64,000 nt of DNA from Phymatolithon calcareum. Lineage: Eukaryota > Rhodophyta > Florideophyceae > Hapalidiales. Position numbers and translations under genes: made by a program. This document shows, piece after piece, positions 47,013 through 57,470 of this stretch. The notes under the pieces were generated by a model, which did not search any database, was not told the DNA's origin, and worked only from the letters and a program-made list of their open reading frames with translations. Numbering within the stretch: the stretch's first letter is position 1; each line of letters starts with the position of its first letter. The stretch spans positions 1 through 64,000 of the forward strand of contig OZ345372.1 in the NCBI GenBank assembly GCA_977006965.1, given 5' to 3'.

Positions 47013-47375
47013 TGAAGAGCACAGTTCTGTGCTGGGAACGTACCGTGTGGCAGTCGGCAGGCCAAATGTCGTTGTTAATATGCCCGTGGGACTACAAGGA
47101 AACTCGGGGACGAACAACGCTGGAATCATGTGCGTACTGAGACTGATGCAGACGGCCAGCTGTGTCGGCGTGTAAGTGATGGTAAAAGTCCGACTTATGC
47201 ATCACAGTCATCAGAAACGCGAGCCGAGAGGAGCTGTATTCTGCGTCGCTTCGCTGAGTTCGGAGGTGTAAAAGCGACGGTGCCATGGGTGACAGTAACA
47301 GATCTCTTCCGCAGCAAAGCACCTAATTGGTTCACAGAGTACTTGCTAAGTCGTTAAATAGCAGCGCGGATCAGT

Positions 47376-49718
47376 GTGCCTCTGATACGGCAGCCCGTTG
47401 TCGTTCGATCAGTGATTACGTCCCCTGGGGCTGTGAGTAAGGAGGAAGGTCGAGCATCAAATCTATTGGCTGCTTCTCAGGACGCGCTCGTTTTGATGCG
47501 CAAAGAGTGCACGCGACGGCTGCGCGATCGAGCAGAGCATGCAGAATCGGTGGCTGCCTCTACGATCGGGAGTCTGCAGATGGAAACAGTGGCGACAAGC
47601 GACCTGGTGGCGGAATGTGTGCGTCGAGCGAAGATGAGTGCGAGTGTTCCCGACATTTGCCTAAACTTCGCCAATTTGCTGCTGCTGAACAATACGCGTA
47701 CGAAGAACCATTGAAAGTGGACATATGGCGACTTTGCGCTCTGATCGAACCTGTATACCCGTATAGGCATACATAAGTACAAGTACTTAAGCTCTGAGCT
47801 CGGTGCACCATCTAGAACTACGCTAGAGCGAATTGCAAGTATTGATACAAAAGAATTGCTTTTCTCTTCGTCGGCGGGTGTGCTGCGGCTCGCCGAGTAC
47901 TTCGATGTGCATCCGACGGTTTCGAGACGTGTAATAGTGCAACACGATGTGGTTCACGTCCGTCAGGGCGTGGTATGGACAAAATTCGACACATTCGTCG
48001 GCTTGGTCGAGCAGCGTAAGTCAATTACTCACTTTCTCCGCAGTGAGCCAGATCTCGCGAACGTAGAGTTCGCTTGTACAGCAGAAGCGTTTTTGCTGTA
48101 TGTTGTTCATATAGGTGTACGGCACGTGGTTCGAGTCGCACCGTGCGCATCTTCAATGAGCTCGTTGGACTATTTAAAAGTGCTAGAGGAGTTGTTTGAG
48201 TCTCTTGACAGTGATGATATCGAGCCGGTTGCCATTTGCTTTGATGCGGACACCCCCGTTGTTAATGGACTGAAGACGATGGCGGCCATAGACGACGATC
48301 TAAAGATTCCAGGATCGGGCGTAGATGTGCACCAGGACGTCCTGGTGCCCGTTTGTGGCGACGGAGTTCATGGCGCGGAAATGCAGTGGTCTAGAATGAC
48401 GGAGGATACCGACATCGTACATTTGTTTGCGCAGCAGCAATGTGCGTTAAATCGAATAGCGCTTGCGGTTTTTGGGACTACTGCTGTGCCTGGGGAACTT
48501 TTTCGAAGACTTAAGGCAGCGCATGAACGGTTCCCCGTCTATCTGCGGGATCCATATTCCAAGGAGGCGTTGCTTCTCTGTGGGGACGCCGCGCATCAGC
48601 TGAAGCGCGACAGCAACTTTGTGTATAGTACGAGGTCAGGCCGACGACAACTTATGGTGAGTGACGGCCCAGGACTTTTGCGACGAGACTGGTGGCATGT
48701 AGTAGCCTTGCGTGCGGAGGACAAGACGGCACAACTACGCGGCTTACCAGCGCAAGAGCCGTTGCTCACAGATAGCTTTGTGACGCTGAATACATGGGCA
48801 AACATGTCTGTTCCTGGCGCGCTCGCGGTGTATTCTGCGAGAGTGATAGGGGTACTGCGTCTAAAAGCAGCAAAAACCAAGTCAATGACGCATCAGCGAG
48901 AACTGCTAGCACTTGAACGACACCTGGAAGTCGGAAGATCGCGCTTCGATATTTCGATATCCCTGAAACTCAATCTGATGCGCAAGAATGCGCTCCCGAC
49001 GGCTCCACATGCCTATAACTCGTCTACTGTACAACTGTTAATTGATCTTGAGGGCTATTACAGCCAGAAACTGCGAACTAGCTGGACTACGAACAAGTCG
49101 ACAGTGTGGGCCGAGCTAGTCTCTACCTCGGTCGCTATGTGGTGCTCTATTTTCAGGGAGACCAAATTGAAGCCTCCCAACGGGTACATACTGCGAACGC
49201 GATTGTCAACGGACCCTTTGGAGTCTTTATTTTAATTCATCAGGCAGACGAATCGGGGAAGCACCAATCCGGCCGTGGAGCAGCTCGTTCAAGGCCTTCG
49301 GAGGCAGTCGATACGCGACACAAGTAGTTAAGCCCTTCGATTTGTCAAGGGCAACTTGGAGCGCGAGCGCAATTACGAAATGCTGAGGGAGTTTTTCCTC
49401 GCTGAAGCAGTGATTGGAAACAATTTTGAATGTTCCAAGACGTCTGTAGCACGGTCGTTCGACATGAAACGCAACCGCGCTATCAACGTCGAAGATGCAG
49501 TCGCCTACATTCGGTCCGCCGCTGCAGGCGAGGGAGGATTGAAGCTCAATCTGGGAGGTAAACAAATAACTACACGCATATGTGGGGCCGTCATCGCGAT
49601 TGAGATTCTCGAGGCCGTCCCTAAGAACAACCCGGATACGCTCTACAAAATGGCGCGTGTGGTAGCGCAGATCGGCGGACCGACGCCACTAAGTAGTTCG
49701 GGAACTCTTGGCCGTTGA
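47376..49718 (+). pseudogene. P-element-like transposase (RNase H-like fold)
   Basis: A helical, probably coiled segment (LVLMRKECTRRLRDRAEH; 47376-47714) precedes the catalytic part, open from about 47770 to 49235. Seen in it are AICFDADTPVVNG (Asp at 48243), the P-family block CGDAAHQLKR (Asp at 48585; compare D-x2-H-x-LK), then LTDSFVTLNTWANMSVPGAL, which fits the conserved region after the insertion domain. It closes with RLSTDPLESLF (49212), matching the family DPLExLF-IR-GG signature. A TAA at 49233-49235 interrupts exactly there; the same frame goes on with FIRQTNRGSTNPAVEQLVQG, meets TAA at 49329 and runs to 49718. A frameshift or stop lies near 47720. The enzyme would cut at the inverted repeats; these lesions make it inactive unless unseen splicing removes them. 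Confidence 0.8.
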
Positions 49719-50744
49719 GGCCGTGCAAGGCTCCAGCGATTGGTCTCTCCCGATGGAGGATAGTGGCAGAGCAATTAATAAAACACACACACGGACTTGG
49801 AGTCCAATCGCAAGAGGACACCAACGTCCGTACGCAGACACAGTGGAGAGGGTCCTAGGACCGAGGCTAGACCGACGGCGCAGAGTCAAGGTCGTACGCG
49901 AGGCCTTCCCTGAGGCGAAAGGTCCGCGAAGGTTGGAACTGAAAACGGTCGATCTGGACCAAACACGGGTTGCCCCTTTTACTGAGGGACGGCGGCCAAA
50001 AGCCCGCCATATACTACTAAATCGGTCTTATCATACTAGAAATAAACATAAACGGAGTGGACGACGGAGTCGAGGGCACAGTGTGTAAGCCCATCTGGGC
50101 AGTAATGGTCGGGGAAAAGCAAGGCCTCAGGGCCACCCATCCATACTACTACAGCGCGCGAAAAACTGAGCACTGCGCGCGAAAATCTCCACCAGATAGA
50201 GAGGTGGTCGATACCAGCACATAGCTCAACAAGAGCAGAAGAAATTTATGACGATATACAAGCCATAGAAAGGCTAGACGGGTCTTACATACCCTACACC
50301 GTGTCTCCTTAAGACATTTATGCACCTCATCGTACTCCGGCATCACGCCATGGAGCACGCCCTGTCGCGCCGAGATGATATGCATCGACTACCTCAGATA
50401 CTCACACAGGTGGTCCTCATGGAATGCGAGGCCTCCGAACAGAATGCAGGCTCTCCCGACCTACTTGTACGCATTGCGGTGCGCTTCGCGCATTCTTCGT
50501 GCCGCAGCTTCCAGCGCACATTGAATGCGAGAGGCGGGCAGCTCTCTGATGCAGCATCGGCGCAGAAACTCGATGCAACAGTTGCCCTTCGCCCACGACT
50601 TGCTGTCAAGTCGGCCGACGCCGCTTCCCGCTCGAAAAGTATGTAAGTTGCGCGCCTTGGCACGAATCCATAATTTGCAAAGGCGCTGTACAGTCATCAA
50701 ACAGTAAACACGAGGCAATATCCTCGAATAATAAATTCGCCAGT
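49719..50744. other. Interior of the P-like element; no recognised gene
   Basis: A 126-codon + frame (49708-50088) is rich in Arg and not recognised. GCGCGCGAAAA occurs twice near 50153 and 50177. On the minus strand short frames (50149-50385 with a hydrophobic run; 50461-50718) may be distal parts of the second gene. Confidence 0.4.
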
Positions 50745-52080
50745 TTACTGAGCCGAGCTGCTTCGATCACGCCGCGCTCGCCTACGGCCAGCTGTATCGC
50801 AAACAGACCCAAAAGTACACTGCGCTTGTGTTTCCGGGAAATGCAGTCGTAGCCGCAACTCGAGATTAGCGGCCCCCAACTTCGACGCTGTCGTGCACAC
50901 CGAGGAGAGCGCAGCCATTTCCGTTTTCAAACGTTGCCAGTACGCCTGGTGATAGTCTCGTAACGCTCGCAGTCCACTCTCAGATTGGAAAACTGCATGA
51001 AGTTCGTGCCCCACATCCTTTAATCCGCTCACACTTTCCAATCGTAAAAGATGCAAAAGTCCACTCTGTAGCGTTGGACATGACGCTCGGAAACAGGAAC
51101 ACCTCCAGTGAATGCAAGCACTGCATGTCCAATGTAGGCGATTGCGAAGCTACGGGATCCGGGGCCCTTTGTTGACGAACACGCCGCGCTTTATCCGCGT
51201 AGAATCGCCGTAATCGCGGCATATTGTCGCACTCGAAGCGCAGCGCCAGTGCTTGCATCACTTTGTCCCCAGGAATCTGGTTCCCAGTCGCACTCCACGC
51301 GACATTAAGCGCGCGAACAATATCACGTGGTAGTCGTCCACTAGGAAGTAGTCGGCCCATCGCCGCCATACGTGAGCTCGCACTGCCCATCATCGCCTCA
51401 CCATGATCAGACGGTTCTACGCTGGCTGGCGTTGGAAAAACTTCCAGGACGGTCTCGTGGTTCGCCTCTGTCTCCCCCATACCGCGCACAAGGTCGACCA
51501 CCGAATCCGCAGCAATCTGCGCAGCCCGCACAACACCTTTCGCAGTATCTGGAGTCCTTTCTGCTTCCACAACCAGGGCATGGGAGCAGTATACTGGTAC
51601 TGCAGTTTACGGCAATATACTGCTATTTCCGTAAATTGGGCCGTCGTTTCCAATGGCAACGTAAACTGCTCCGTCGTAAACAATTGCAGAACGTATTGGC
51701 TAGCAGATCTGAGTTATATCTGTCGATAAGCGTACCACGCATCGATACAAACGACTCCGATTGCGCTCAATGCGAAATACCAGTATAATGGGAGCTTGAG
51801 AGTTATTGCAGTAGCTATTGGTACCGCGACAGTTATTGCCGTAGCAATTGCACTCTCACGACGACCCCCAATAAATATGCCGTTAATTGCTCCCATGGCC
51901 TGTCCACAACGCCCCTTCACTCCACGTGAAACGTGTCGTGTCGTCTTCAAGTCCATCACCGAACAGATTTCTCCACCAGAGCTGTGAGTCACAGTGTGCG
52001 AACCCCGTGCAGAGGGCTGAAGTCAAGAAGGGCTCACCTGAAGACATGCTCGCATCCGATGCCGTGTCAGCTTTGTCCAT
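50745..52080 (-). pseudogene. Second, minus-strand gene of the P-like element, unknown function
   Basis: A 196-codon frame (50980-51570) has helical text such as SGRLPRDIVRALNVAWSATG and MPRLRRFYADKARRV. After a probable one-base frameshift near 51060 it continues in another frame to 50745 (LRALRDYHQAYWQRLKTEMA). Upstream, removing the 317-bp nested element and one GGC duplication joins it in frame to 51992-51900 (GGEICSVMDLKTTRHVSRG). The start lies further upstream; ATG at 52080 is one option but in another frame. No domain is recognised. It could be a regulator or accessory transposition protein, or cargo. Confidence 0.45.
51580..51896. mobile_element. 317-bp inverted-repeat element nested in the P-like transposon
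   Basis: The ends are ATGGGAGCA and TGCTCCCAT, with GGC on both sides (51577-51579 and 51897-51899). Inside are several inverted copies of short words such as GTTTACGGCAAT and GTTATTGCCGTAG, giving strong foldback potential. Excision restores the reading frame of the minus-strand gene, which supports the boundaries. It looks like a MITE; a 3-bp duplication fits several DNA transposon superfamilies. Confidence 0.65.
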
Positions 52081-52452
52081 AATGCTCGCGCGCGAAGACG
52101 GACAACAGCTCGCAGACCCCTCTATGTCCACGACATGACAAAGTTGGCGCGAAAATCACATTCGAGGTTTTGATGTGTTTTCCTGTCCAGCTTTCGAAAC
52201 CTGAAAAGCAAGAACTTGGGCTCAAATGCATCGTTTGTGCACAATGCACTACACACCGCTTATCAACGTTAATTCTGGTAATTTTCAGCCAGAGACGAAT
52301 GGTGCAGCGTGAGTCGTCGCAACATTAGAGCACCTAATGCTCACAGATTTCTGACGGCTTTTTCACATATTTCTATGATGCATTTTCGCATTGCAGTTCA
52401 AGCTTAAGATAGACCGTACGTGCAGTGCTTGAGAAAAACGATATGACAACCG

Positions 52453-52493
52453 ACTTGCTTTCCTCCCCCTGTTTAACTTTCCCCTGGTGATAG
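52453..52493 (-). repeat. Right terminal inverted repeat and target duplication of the P-like element
   Basis: ACTTGCTTTCCTCC through CTTTCCCCTG is the reverse complement of the left end, followed directly by GTGATAG. Confidence 0.92.
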
Positions 52494-53737
52494 AGTTTCT
52501 TTCTTTGAAAGATTTTCGAAATTACATTAGGTATATCATTAACTATCATCTCAGAAGAGAATTATAGCAGATATTACTGCAGCTCCAGGAAGCCGAAGGG
52601 CACAAGTTGGCAGGCTCTTCGATCAGATCATCTTTGGCCATCAACCATAACCTAGAGGATAGCAGTCGAAACCTTAAATGCAAACAAGAAAAAGGAAACA
52701 ATTAGAAAAAAGTACGCCCATGCACTGAAATACATCGCACTGGACCCTCTTTCCTGCACTCCGACGACCATGAACCCGCATATTGTCATTTTGAATTTAA
52801 TACCGCCGCTTGTGTTCGATCATTTGGCCATTGAGGCAGAACGGAAGGAAGAACAAAGACAAGTTTGGCCATGGAGCTTAAAATCCCACTCTGTACATTC
52901 TTCCGCACAAAGTAGAATAGGCACAAGCATGCCTGCTCAAGTGTGGAGGCGAAAATGTACGAGCCGGTCCAATTTATTGTAGCGCCCGTTGCTGTTCTTG
53001 GCTGATATCGCAAGAGCGGTTAGCGCTTTTTTCTCTCGCGACTGTACTCCTTGTTTCTCGGATGTCGATAGTCATCATGCTCTTAGTAGGTGATCGGTTG
53101 GGACAAGGGCAATATTTCACTGCACTTTCTGAAAGATACCGCTATGGAGATTTAGAACATGCAAAAAAAATTGCAAAAAGTTCATCATATGTGGACGTGT
53201 TTTAGGTTCGTGTTTTGCAAAACACGTCGAAATTGGGCGATTCCGCCCTTCTTTCCGGGCGCCTACCGAGGAGCTCAATTGCACTTGTCGGAAACTTTTT
53301 GCGCTCAGCGGTAGCTCATACCCATACCTCGCTTTGGACAGCGCGGTTCTTCCCTAGGGTCGTTGAGCGCTGCGCAATCAACGAATCCGTTTTTCAGAAC
53401 ATGCGCAACATTTTTGCGACAAAATCTTTCTGAAAAGAATCTGCGTTTGAATTCATGTTACGTGCCTCGGTCAGATTTGAAATCTTTCGACCAGTCAGCG
53501 ACCAAAAAATTATTTGTCGCCCTGATGAAGAACGTATGAAAGATGTATGCAGTTTAGACATCAACTGCACTGCACATCAGCATGACAGCCGGCTTACAAT
53601 ATGATACAAACAAATAGCTGCGCTTATTTTTGGAATGAGAAGGAATCTACTGATTACGCATTTTCCCGCAACTCCCAGCACTGTTCAGCCCGGTCTGGGG
53701 GCCCTTGCAACGTTCTACCGGGAACTGCGCGTGTGAC
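52494..53737. other. No gene; one 18-bp palindrome
   Basis: CGTGTTTTGCAAAACACG at 53209-53226 is a perfect palindrome. Open frames are at most 75 codons and not recognised. Confidence 0.5.
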
Positions 53738-54078
53738 TACTGTACTGTAGCTTATCCGCTCCAATGTCGCCGCGCTTACACGCCTTCCCTGATGATCAGC
53801 CACGATCATCGTGGTGCTGCGGATGGGGCGGGGGAGAAGGCGGAGCATGCGCGGCGAATGGAACCAGTGGAGGCCGTGAGGGTAACAGATTTTGCTTTTC
53901 GTGATGACCACATTTTTCTGAAGTGTCGATTGGGGGACGTTCTCCCACGGCGCGTCGTGGCTGTACGGCTCGACAGCCTAAAGTGCGGAGTGCGCACGCT
54001 TAAATTTTACTGTACTGTAGGCAGTCCGCCATGCATTGTTCAGTTGTGTTCAGTCAGCCATGACATTACAGTACAGTA
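53738..54078. mobile_element. Candidate mariner-like MITE with CTGTACTGTA ends
   Basis: TA-CTGTACTGTA stands at 53738 and TACAGTACAG-TA ends at 54078, an inverted pair flanked by TA. A third copy, TA-CTGTACTGTAGGC, starts at 54008, so a smaller element of about 70 bp is an alternative. A 124-codon + frame (53705-54079) spans the region; its middle part (RVTDFAFRDDHIFLKCRLGD) looks protein-like but is not recognised. Confidence 0.4.
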
Positions 54079-54115
54079 GTTTCATAGGAAACCTTATAAT
54101 ATTGTTCTTTTTTGG

Positions 54116-54137
54116 ACGAGATTACATGTAATCTCGT
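54116..54137. other. 22-bp perfect palindrome
   Basis: ACGAGATTACATGTAATCTC plus GT equals its own reverse complement. Confidence 0.9.
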
Positions 54138-54337
54138 GCAAGCATACAGTAACGAAGTCGGCTCTTTGGGCTGCAGCAAGCAACTTTTCATCAAACAGAA
54201 TGATCGGCTTGGCATTGCAGGTCGCAAAATTTACTTTTAGACAGACTATGTGAAAAGCTTACAGTATATGAATGACCCGTTTTTCAGGCGCGCCTGGAAA
54301 ATGCAGCTACGCAAAGCTGCCCTTCTTTCCTAGCATA

Positions 54338-54605
54338 TTAATGACCAGTGGCCACAACAGCAAAACTTGACCCGAGCCATAAACAGTGCGCCCAGCACCA
54401 CAACACCACACCCCAAAGTTGCGCATATCTTGTGATGCGCATAGCACCCTCCTCCAAAATGGTCAACCGCGGCCTTCGCGCGCCCGCAACCTGCAAAAGG
54501 TCGAACGTCGCCGCCTGCAACAACGCAAAACTCACAGCGGTCACCGCGGCAATCACGCCGCGTGTCCACGGGGCGCCTTGTAGGGCCCGCAGTGCGGGTC
54601 TGTAG
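54338..54605 (-). CDS. Possible exon of a membrane protein
   Basis: The frame has two hydrophobic stretches, GVIAAVTAVSFALLQAATF and LWGVVLWCWAHCLWLGSSF, either side of a charged loop with ITRYAQLW. No ATG starts the frame and no family is recognised. It could be one exon of a gene continuing to higher coordinates, or chance. Confidence 0.2.
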
Positions 54606-54627
54606 TACCGGTGCGCGATGAAATACT

Positions 54628-55110
54628 CTATTGTACATCTAGCGCTCGGTAACGAGGCACCGGCAAATAAGACGCGATAAAATCGCTCCCCAACTGGCGC
54701 ACCGCCTTCGCACGCAATGACGCTAGCCCGGAGTGAGTATCGTCAGCATTTCGTAGTGAGTTGAGTAGGCGCTCAGCGATTGTCCGCGCGAAAGGGCGAG
54801 CGCAGCTGGTCATGTAGCACCGGAGAGCGCTATTGCGACGCTGCTGAATAGTGCGACTCGACGACCCAGTGGCAAGGGGCTTGGAGGGGGGATAGTTTTT
54901 GAGATGGGAGATGTTGCTGTTTCTGAAATAGGCGGAGAAACGCGTAGCTTTGTTCGCGTTCGCGTGCGAAAGAGATGCGTTCGGGGCGAAGTACCGTGTC
55001 CATTGTTCTACCTGACACTTCGCGCAGAGGTCGGATAACGGGAATGGTGGCGTGGCTACAGTGAAGTGTATGACTTTATTGTAGTGCCTGGTATCCCCTG
55101 GCGTGGCCAA
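54628..55110 (-). CDS. Unrecognised 160-codon open frame
   Basis: The frame carries DLCAKCQVEQWTRYF near its start and TIAERLLNSLRNADDTHSGL later, with a normal-looking amino acid mix. It starts from TTG in the longest form; the only ATG is near residue 100. Function unknown. A spliced or broken gene is possible. Confidence 0.3.
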   Translation of the reverse strand: MATPGDTRHYNKVIHFTVATPPFPLSDLCAKCQVEQWTRYFAPNASLSHANANKATRFSAYFRNSNISHLKNYPPSKPLATGSSSRTIQQRRNSALRCYMTSCARPFARTIAERLLNSLRNADDTHSGLASLRAKAVRQLGSDFIASYLPVPRYRALDVQ

Positions 55111-55299
55111 GGAGGCAACTAACTAAAAACTGTATTTGAATGTCTCGCGCATATTATGACGAGGTTTCGCCCATGAGACGTCAGTACAGTTGTTAGCCCT
55201 GCGGCAGAAATTTAGCTTGTGTGTGATTGACCGTCATGGCATGAGAGCATGATTCTCCCGCAGATGATCTGCCCTCGAGAAAAAATGTGAAGGCCCATA

Positions 55300-55345
55300 T
55301 CCCGCGCGGGAGACAGCAGTTGAGGACAATCATTGTCCTCAACTG
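55300..55345. other. Two adjacent palindromes
   Basis: TCCCGCGCGGGA (55300-55311) is a perfect 12-bp palindrome. At 55317-55345 CAGTTGAGGACAAT and ATTGTCCTCAACTG face each other around a single C, a 14-bp perfect stem. Confidence 0.9.
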
Positions 55346-55721
55346 TGGCATGGTGCCATTGTTAAGGGGAGGGCGCTCGGCGCAGCATAATTATGATCAT
55401 TATAATGATGATGATACAGTCGAAGTTAGCTTATTTTGCACAAGATCAGGGTGTGCTGCGCTACGCTTTTCCAACGTTTGACGATCCAGGCATTTTCTTA
55501 CAATGACTTCTGCTTCGCGATGCGCATATGACCAGACCTCACAACAACTGCATGAATCGCGGACACGTCTCCGCTGGACACGGTCGTATCGCGCGTTGAA
55601 CACACTTCATTACTGCGGCGAGAACGTAATGTGCGTTTCCCATGTTGTGACCGCATTCCGAACTGCGCGTGTTTATTGGCGATACCGACCATTCATCTTG
55701 CAATTGCTCGATCTTGTGGAT
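55346..55721. other. No gene seen
   Basis: Unique DNA with an AT-rich TGATGATGAT stretch near 55405; frames under 75 codons. Confidence 0.4.
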
Positions 55722-57273
55722 ATTTGATGATTTTATTTTGAAAGCTCCCAAAGCCTCACCTTGGAGTAACGGCGCAGCTTTTGTACAGTTCTCTACGCTA
55801 TCGTCCCTAGGTTACTCAAAATGTACTTGATTCGTATTTCTCTTCCAACAAGCGCTCTTGTGAGTCTCTTGCACTCAAACTCCTTTTCAGTGCTCATCGT
55901 TGACACAGATAGTGTGCGTTGTAGCGCAACTAGCTCGATCACCGCGGGGATTCCAAAGTAGGCACCTAGTAATGATTTTTTCCAGAGGGGGGCTCGGTTA
56001 AATGCCAGCCTTAGGCATCTTAGGCGTGCCGTTCTTTCTCTTATATAAAGGATCGCTGGGAGCTTTTCTGCAATTGGAATCTTCATGGATCTTCCTTCTT
56101 CTTCTTTTTCCCATACCTTGATTATTTCTTCTCTCCTCTTCTTCTTCGTAACAGCGCCATCTTCTGCTTTCTGTAGGGCTTGTCGCAAGTCTTCATATTC
56201 CTTGAGATATTCAAGATCCTTCGTGGCTTCCCTTATGTCCTCATCTCTTCCAGAGTACTCTTCTCCTTTTTCCAGGCGCTCTTTACGTCTTACAAGGCTC
56301 AATGCGAATCTTTCTGCTTGATGCCGTCTCATCATCGCTGGTGGTTCTAGTCGGCACAGAACTCGCATTCGGTCCCGTCGGTGCTCAGCATATTTCCCGA
56401 AGACATTCTTGTAGAACAAGCCCTCGGCCGACTCGATAGCCGATAGCAATCGATTTGTCATTGGCGTCACATGTAGCGCATACTCCCATTTCGGGACCAT
56501 CAACGCCATGAATATCCTGATGCATGTCTCCGGTTTGAATCCTCAAACATTGACTCCAAGCTCCCGAAGCTTGTGTATACATCCTACAGCATTTCGAACT
56601 CTTGCAATAGCCGTGTCATCTGTGACGCTCTTGTCATTCATCCTTAAGCCAAGATACGAGAGCCTCCACGTTTGATGCATCTCTCTCCCCGCCAAGTAGA
56701 ACGTGTGCTTCTGAAGCCCTTTATACTTCAAGGCCTGACTTTTTCCGGGTTTTGTGTTCCATTTCATGCCATTTTCTGTCGCCCACGTTGTCGCTATATC
56801 CAGAAGTTTCTGCATCCCTTGTCCGGTCTTGGCTTGAAGCTGAACATCGTCAGCGAACAGTTGCGCTGGGGCTTCTGAGACGTTTCCACCTACCATGGAG
56901 ACAGCTTCGGCGAATGTGTCCATGAATATATTGTATCAGCATGGACTGAGAGGGGATCCTTGGGGCACTCCTCGAGTAACCCACGAGGGCTTTAACAAGT
57001 ACGCCACCATCTTTGTAATCTCTTCAGGTAGCTTCTTCGTCAGTCTCTTCATCATAATATCTCTTGGCACACTATCGTATGCCGCGGATAGATCAAGAAC
57101 TGCCACAAAACGATGGCCATTTTTCGCTGTGCTTTTCGCCCGAAGTATCGCAAGATATGTGCTCCTGTCTTTCCGAAATCCCAACTGAACCTTGTTGAAG
57201 CGGTAATGTTCGCGTATATATGAGTCTAGTGCTGAATCGATGATTTTCCTGATTCTGGTTTTGGCCTGACACA
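55722..57273 (-). mobile_element. LINE E, 5'-truncated copy
   Basis: Same family as LINE B by protein, and the same 3' end (GTGAGGCTTTGGGAGCTTTC then AAAATAAAA on the minus strand). It starts in the reverse transcriptase domain at a junction with a different LINE fragment at 57274. Confidence 0.85.
55793..57273 (-). pseudogene. LINE E reverse transcriptase and C-terminal domain
   Basis: One frame runs through the copy: HYRFNKVQLGFRKDRSTY, motif A VAVLDLSAAYDSVPRDI, motif B GVPQGSPLSPC*YNIF, motif C AQLFADDVQLQAK, then VPKWEYALHVTP, RTARLRCLRLAFNRAPLW and KRLTRALVGREIRIKY. Only two stops occur: TGA at 56936-56938 (Leu in LINE B) and TGA near 56543 (Arg in LINE B, so probably CGA to TGA). This is the least decayed copy in the window. 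The enzyme copies LINE RNA at a nicked target. Confidence 0.88.
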
Positions 57274-57470
57274 TTATAGAAGCACATGGCGGACCAGTCG
57301 GCGCTCCTCCATTCTAAGAATGTGCCCAAGCCAGTTCCATCTTAGGTCGCTTACCCGCATTACCACGTCGATAGTGGGTGTCCTGGCCTCAACGGCGATT
57401 GGTCGTTCCGCTGTCTTGTCATCCCTATAACGCAATCCCAAAAACGTGCACGCGGAGCTTTCAATAGACA
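57274..57470 (-). pseudogene. C-terminal fragment of a second type of LINE
   Basis: The minus-strand frame reads ILR-type text ending DLRWNWLGHILRMEERRLV then a TAA at 57274-57276. LRWLGHxLRM is the hallmark near the C-terminus of RTE-like and related LINEs and is not found in the other copies here. About 65 codons remain. LINE E joins it at its stop codon. Confidence 0.65.

Larger units (their letters stand above)
46255..52486 (+). mobile_element. P-superfamily DNA transposon, 6232 bp, full length but decayed
   Basis: The ends are 34-bp terminal inverted repeats with one mismatch, both starting CAGGGGAAAGTTAAACAGG. The 7-bp duplication GTGATAG flanks them directly (46248-46254 and 52487-52493). 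Inside are a P-element-like transposase on the + strand and a second, unrecognised gene on the - strand. The outer few hundred bases resemble the smaller element at 59737-60354, for example AAATTATGA then TATCAAAAA about 84 bases from each left end and TTTGTGCAC about 260 bases from each right end. A 317-bp element is nested at 51580-51896. Confidence 0.9.

Noticed and set aside
51430-51560. Minus-strand frame with CPGCGSRKDSRYC and more Cys, like a zinc ribbon
   Set aside because: It is a different frame of the second P-like gene region and stops within about 50 codons; the long helical frame is the better candidate.
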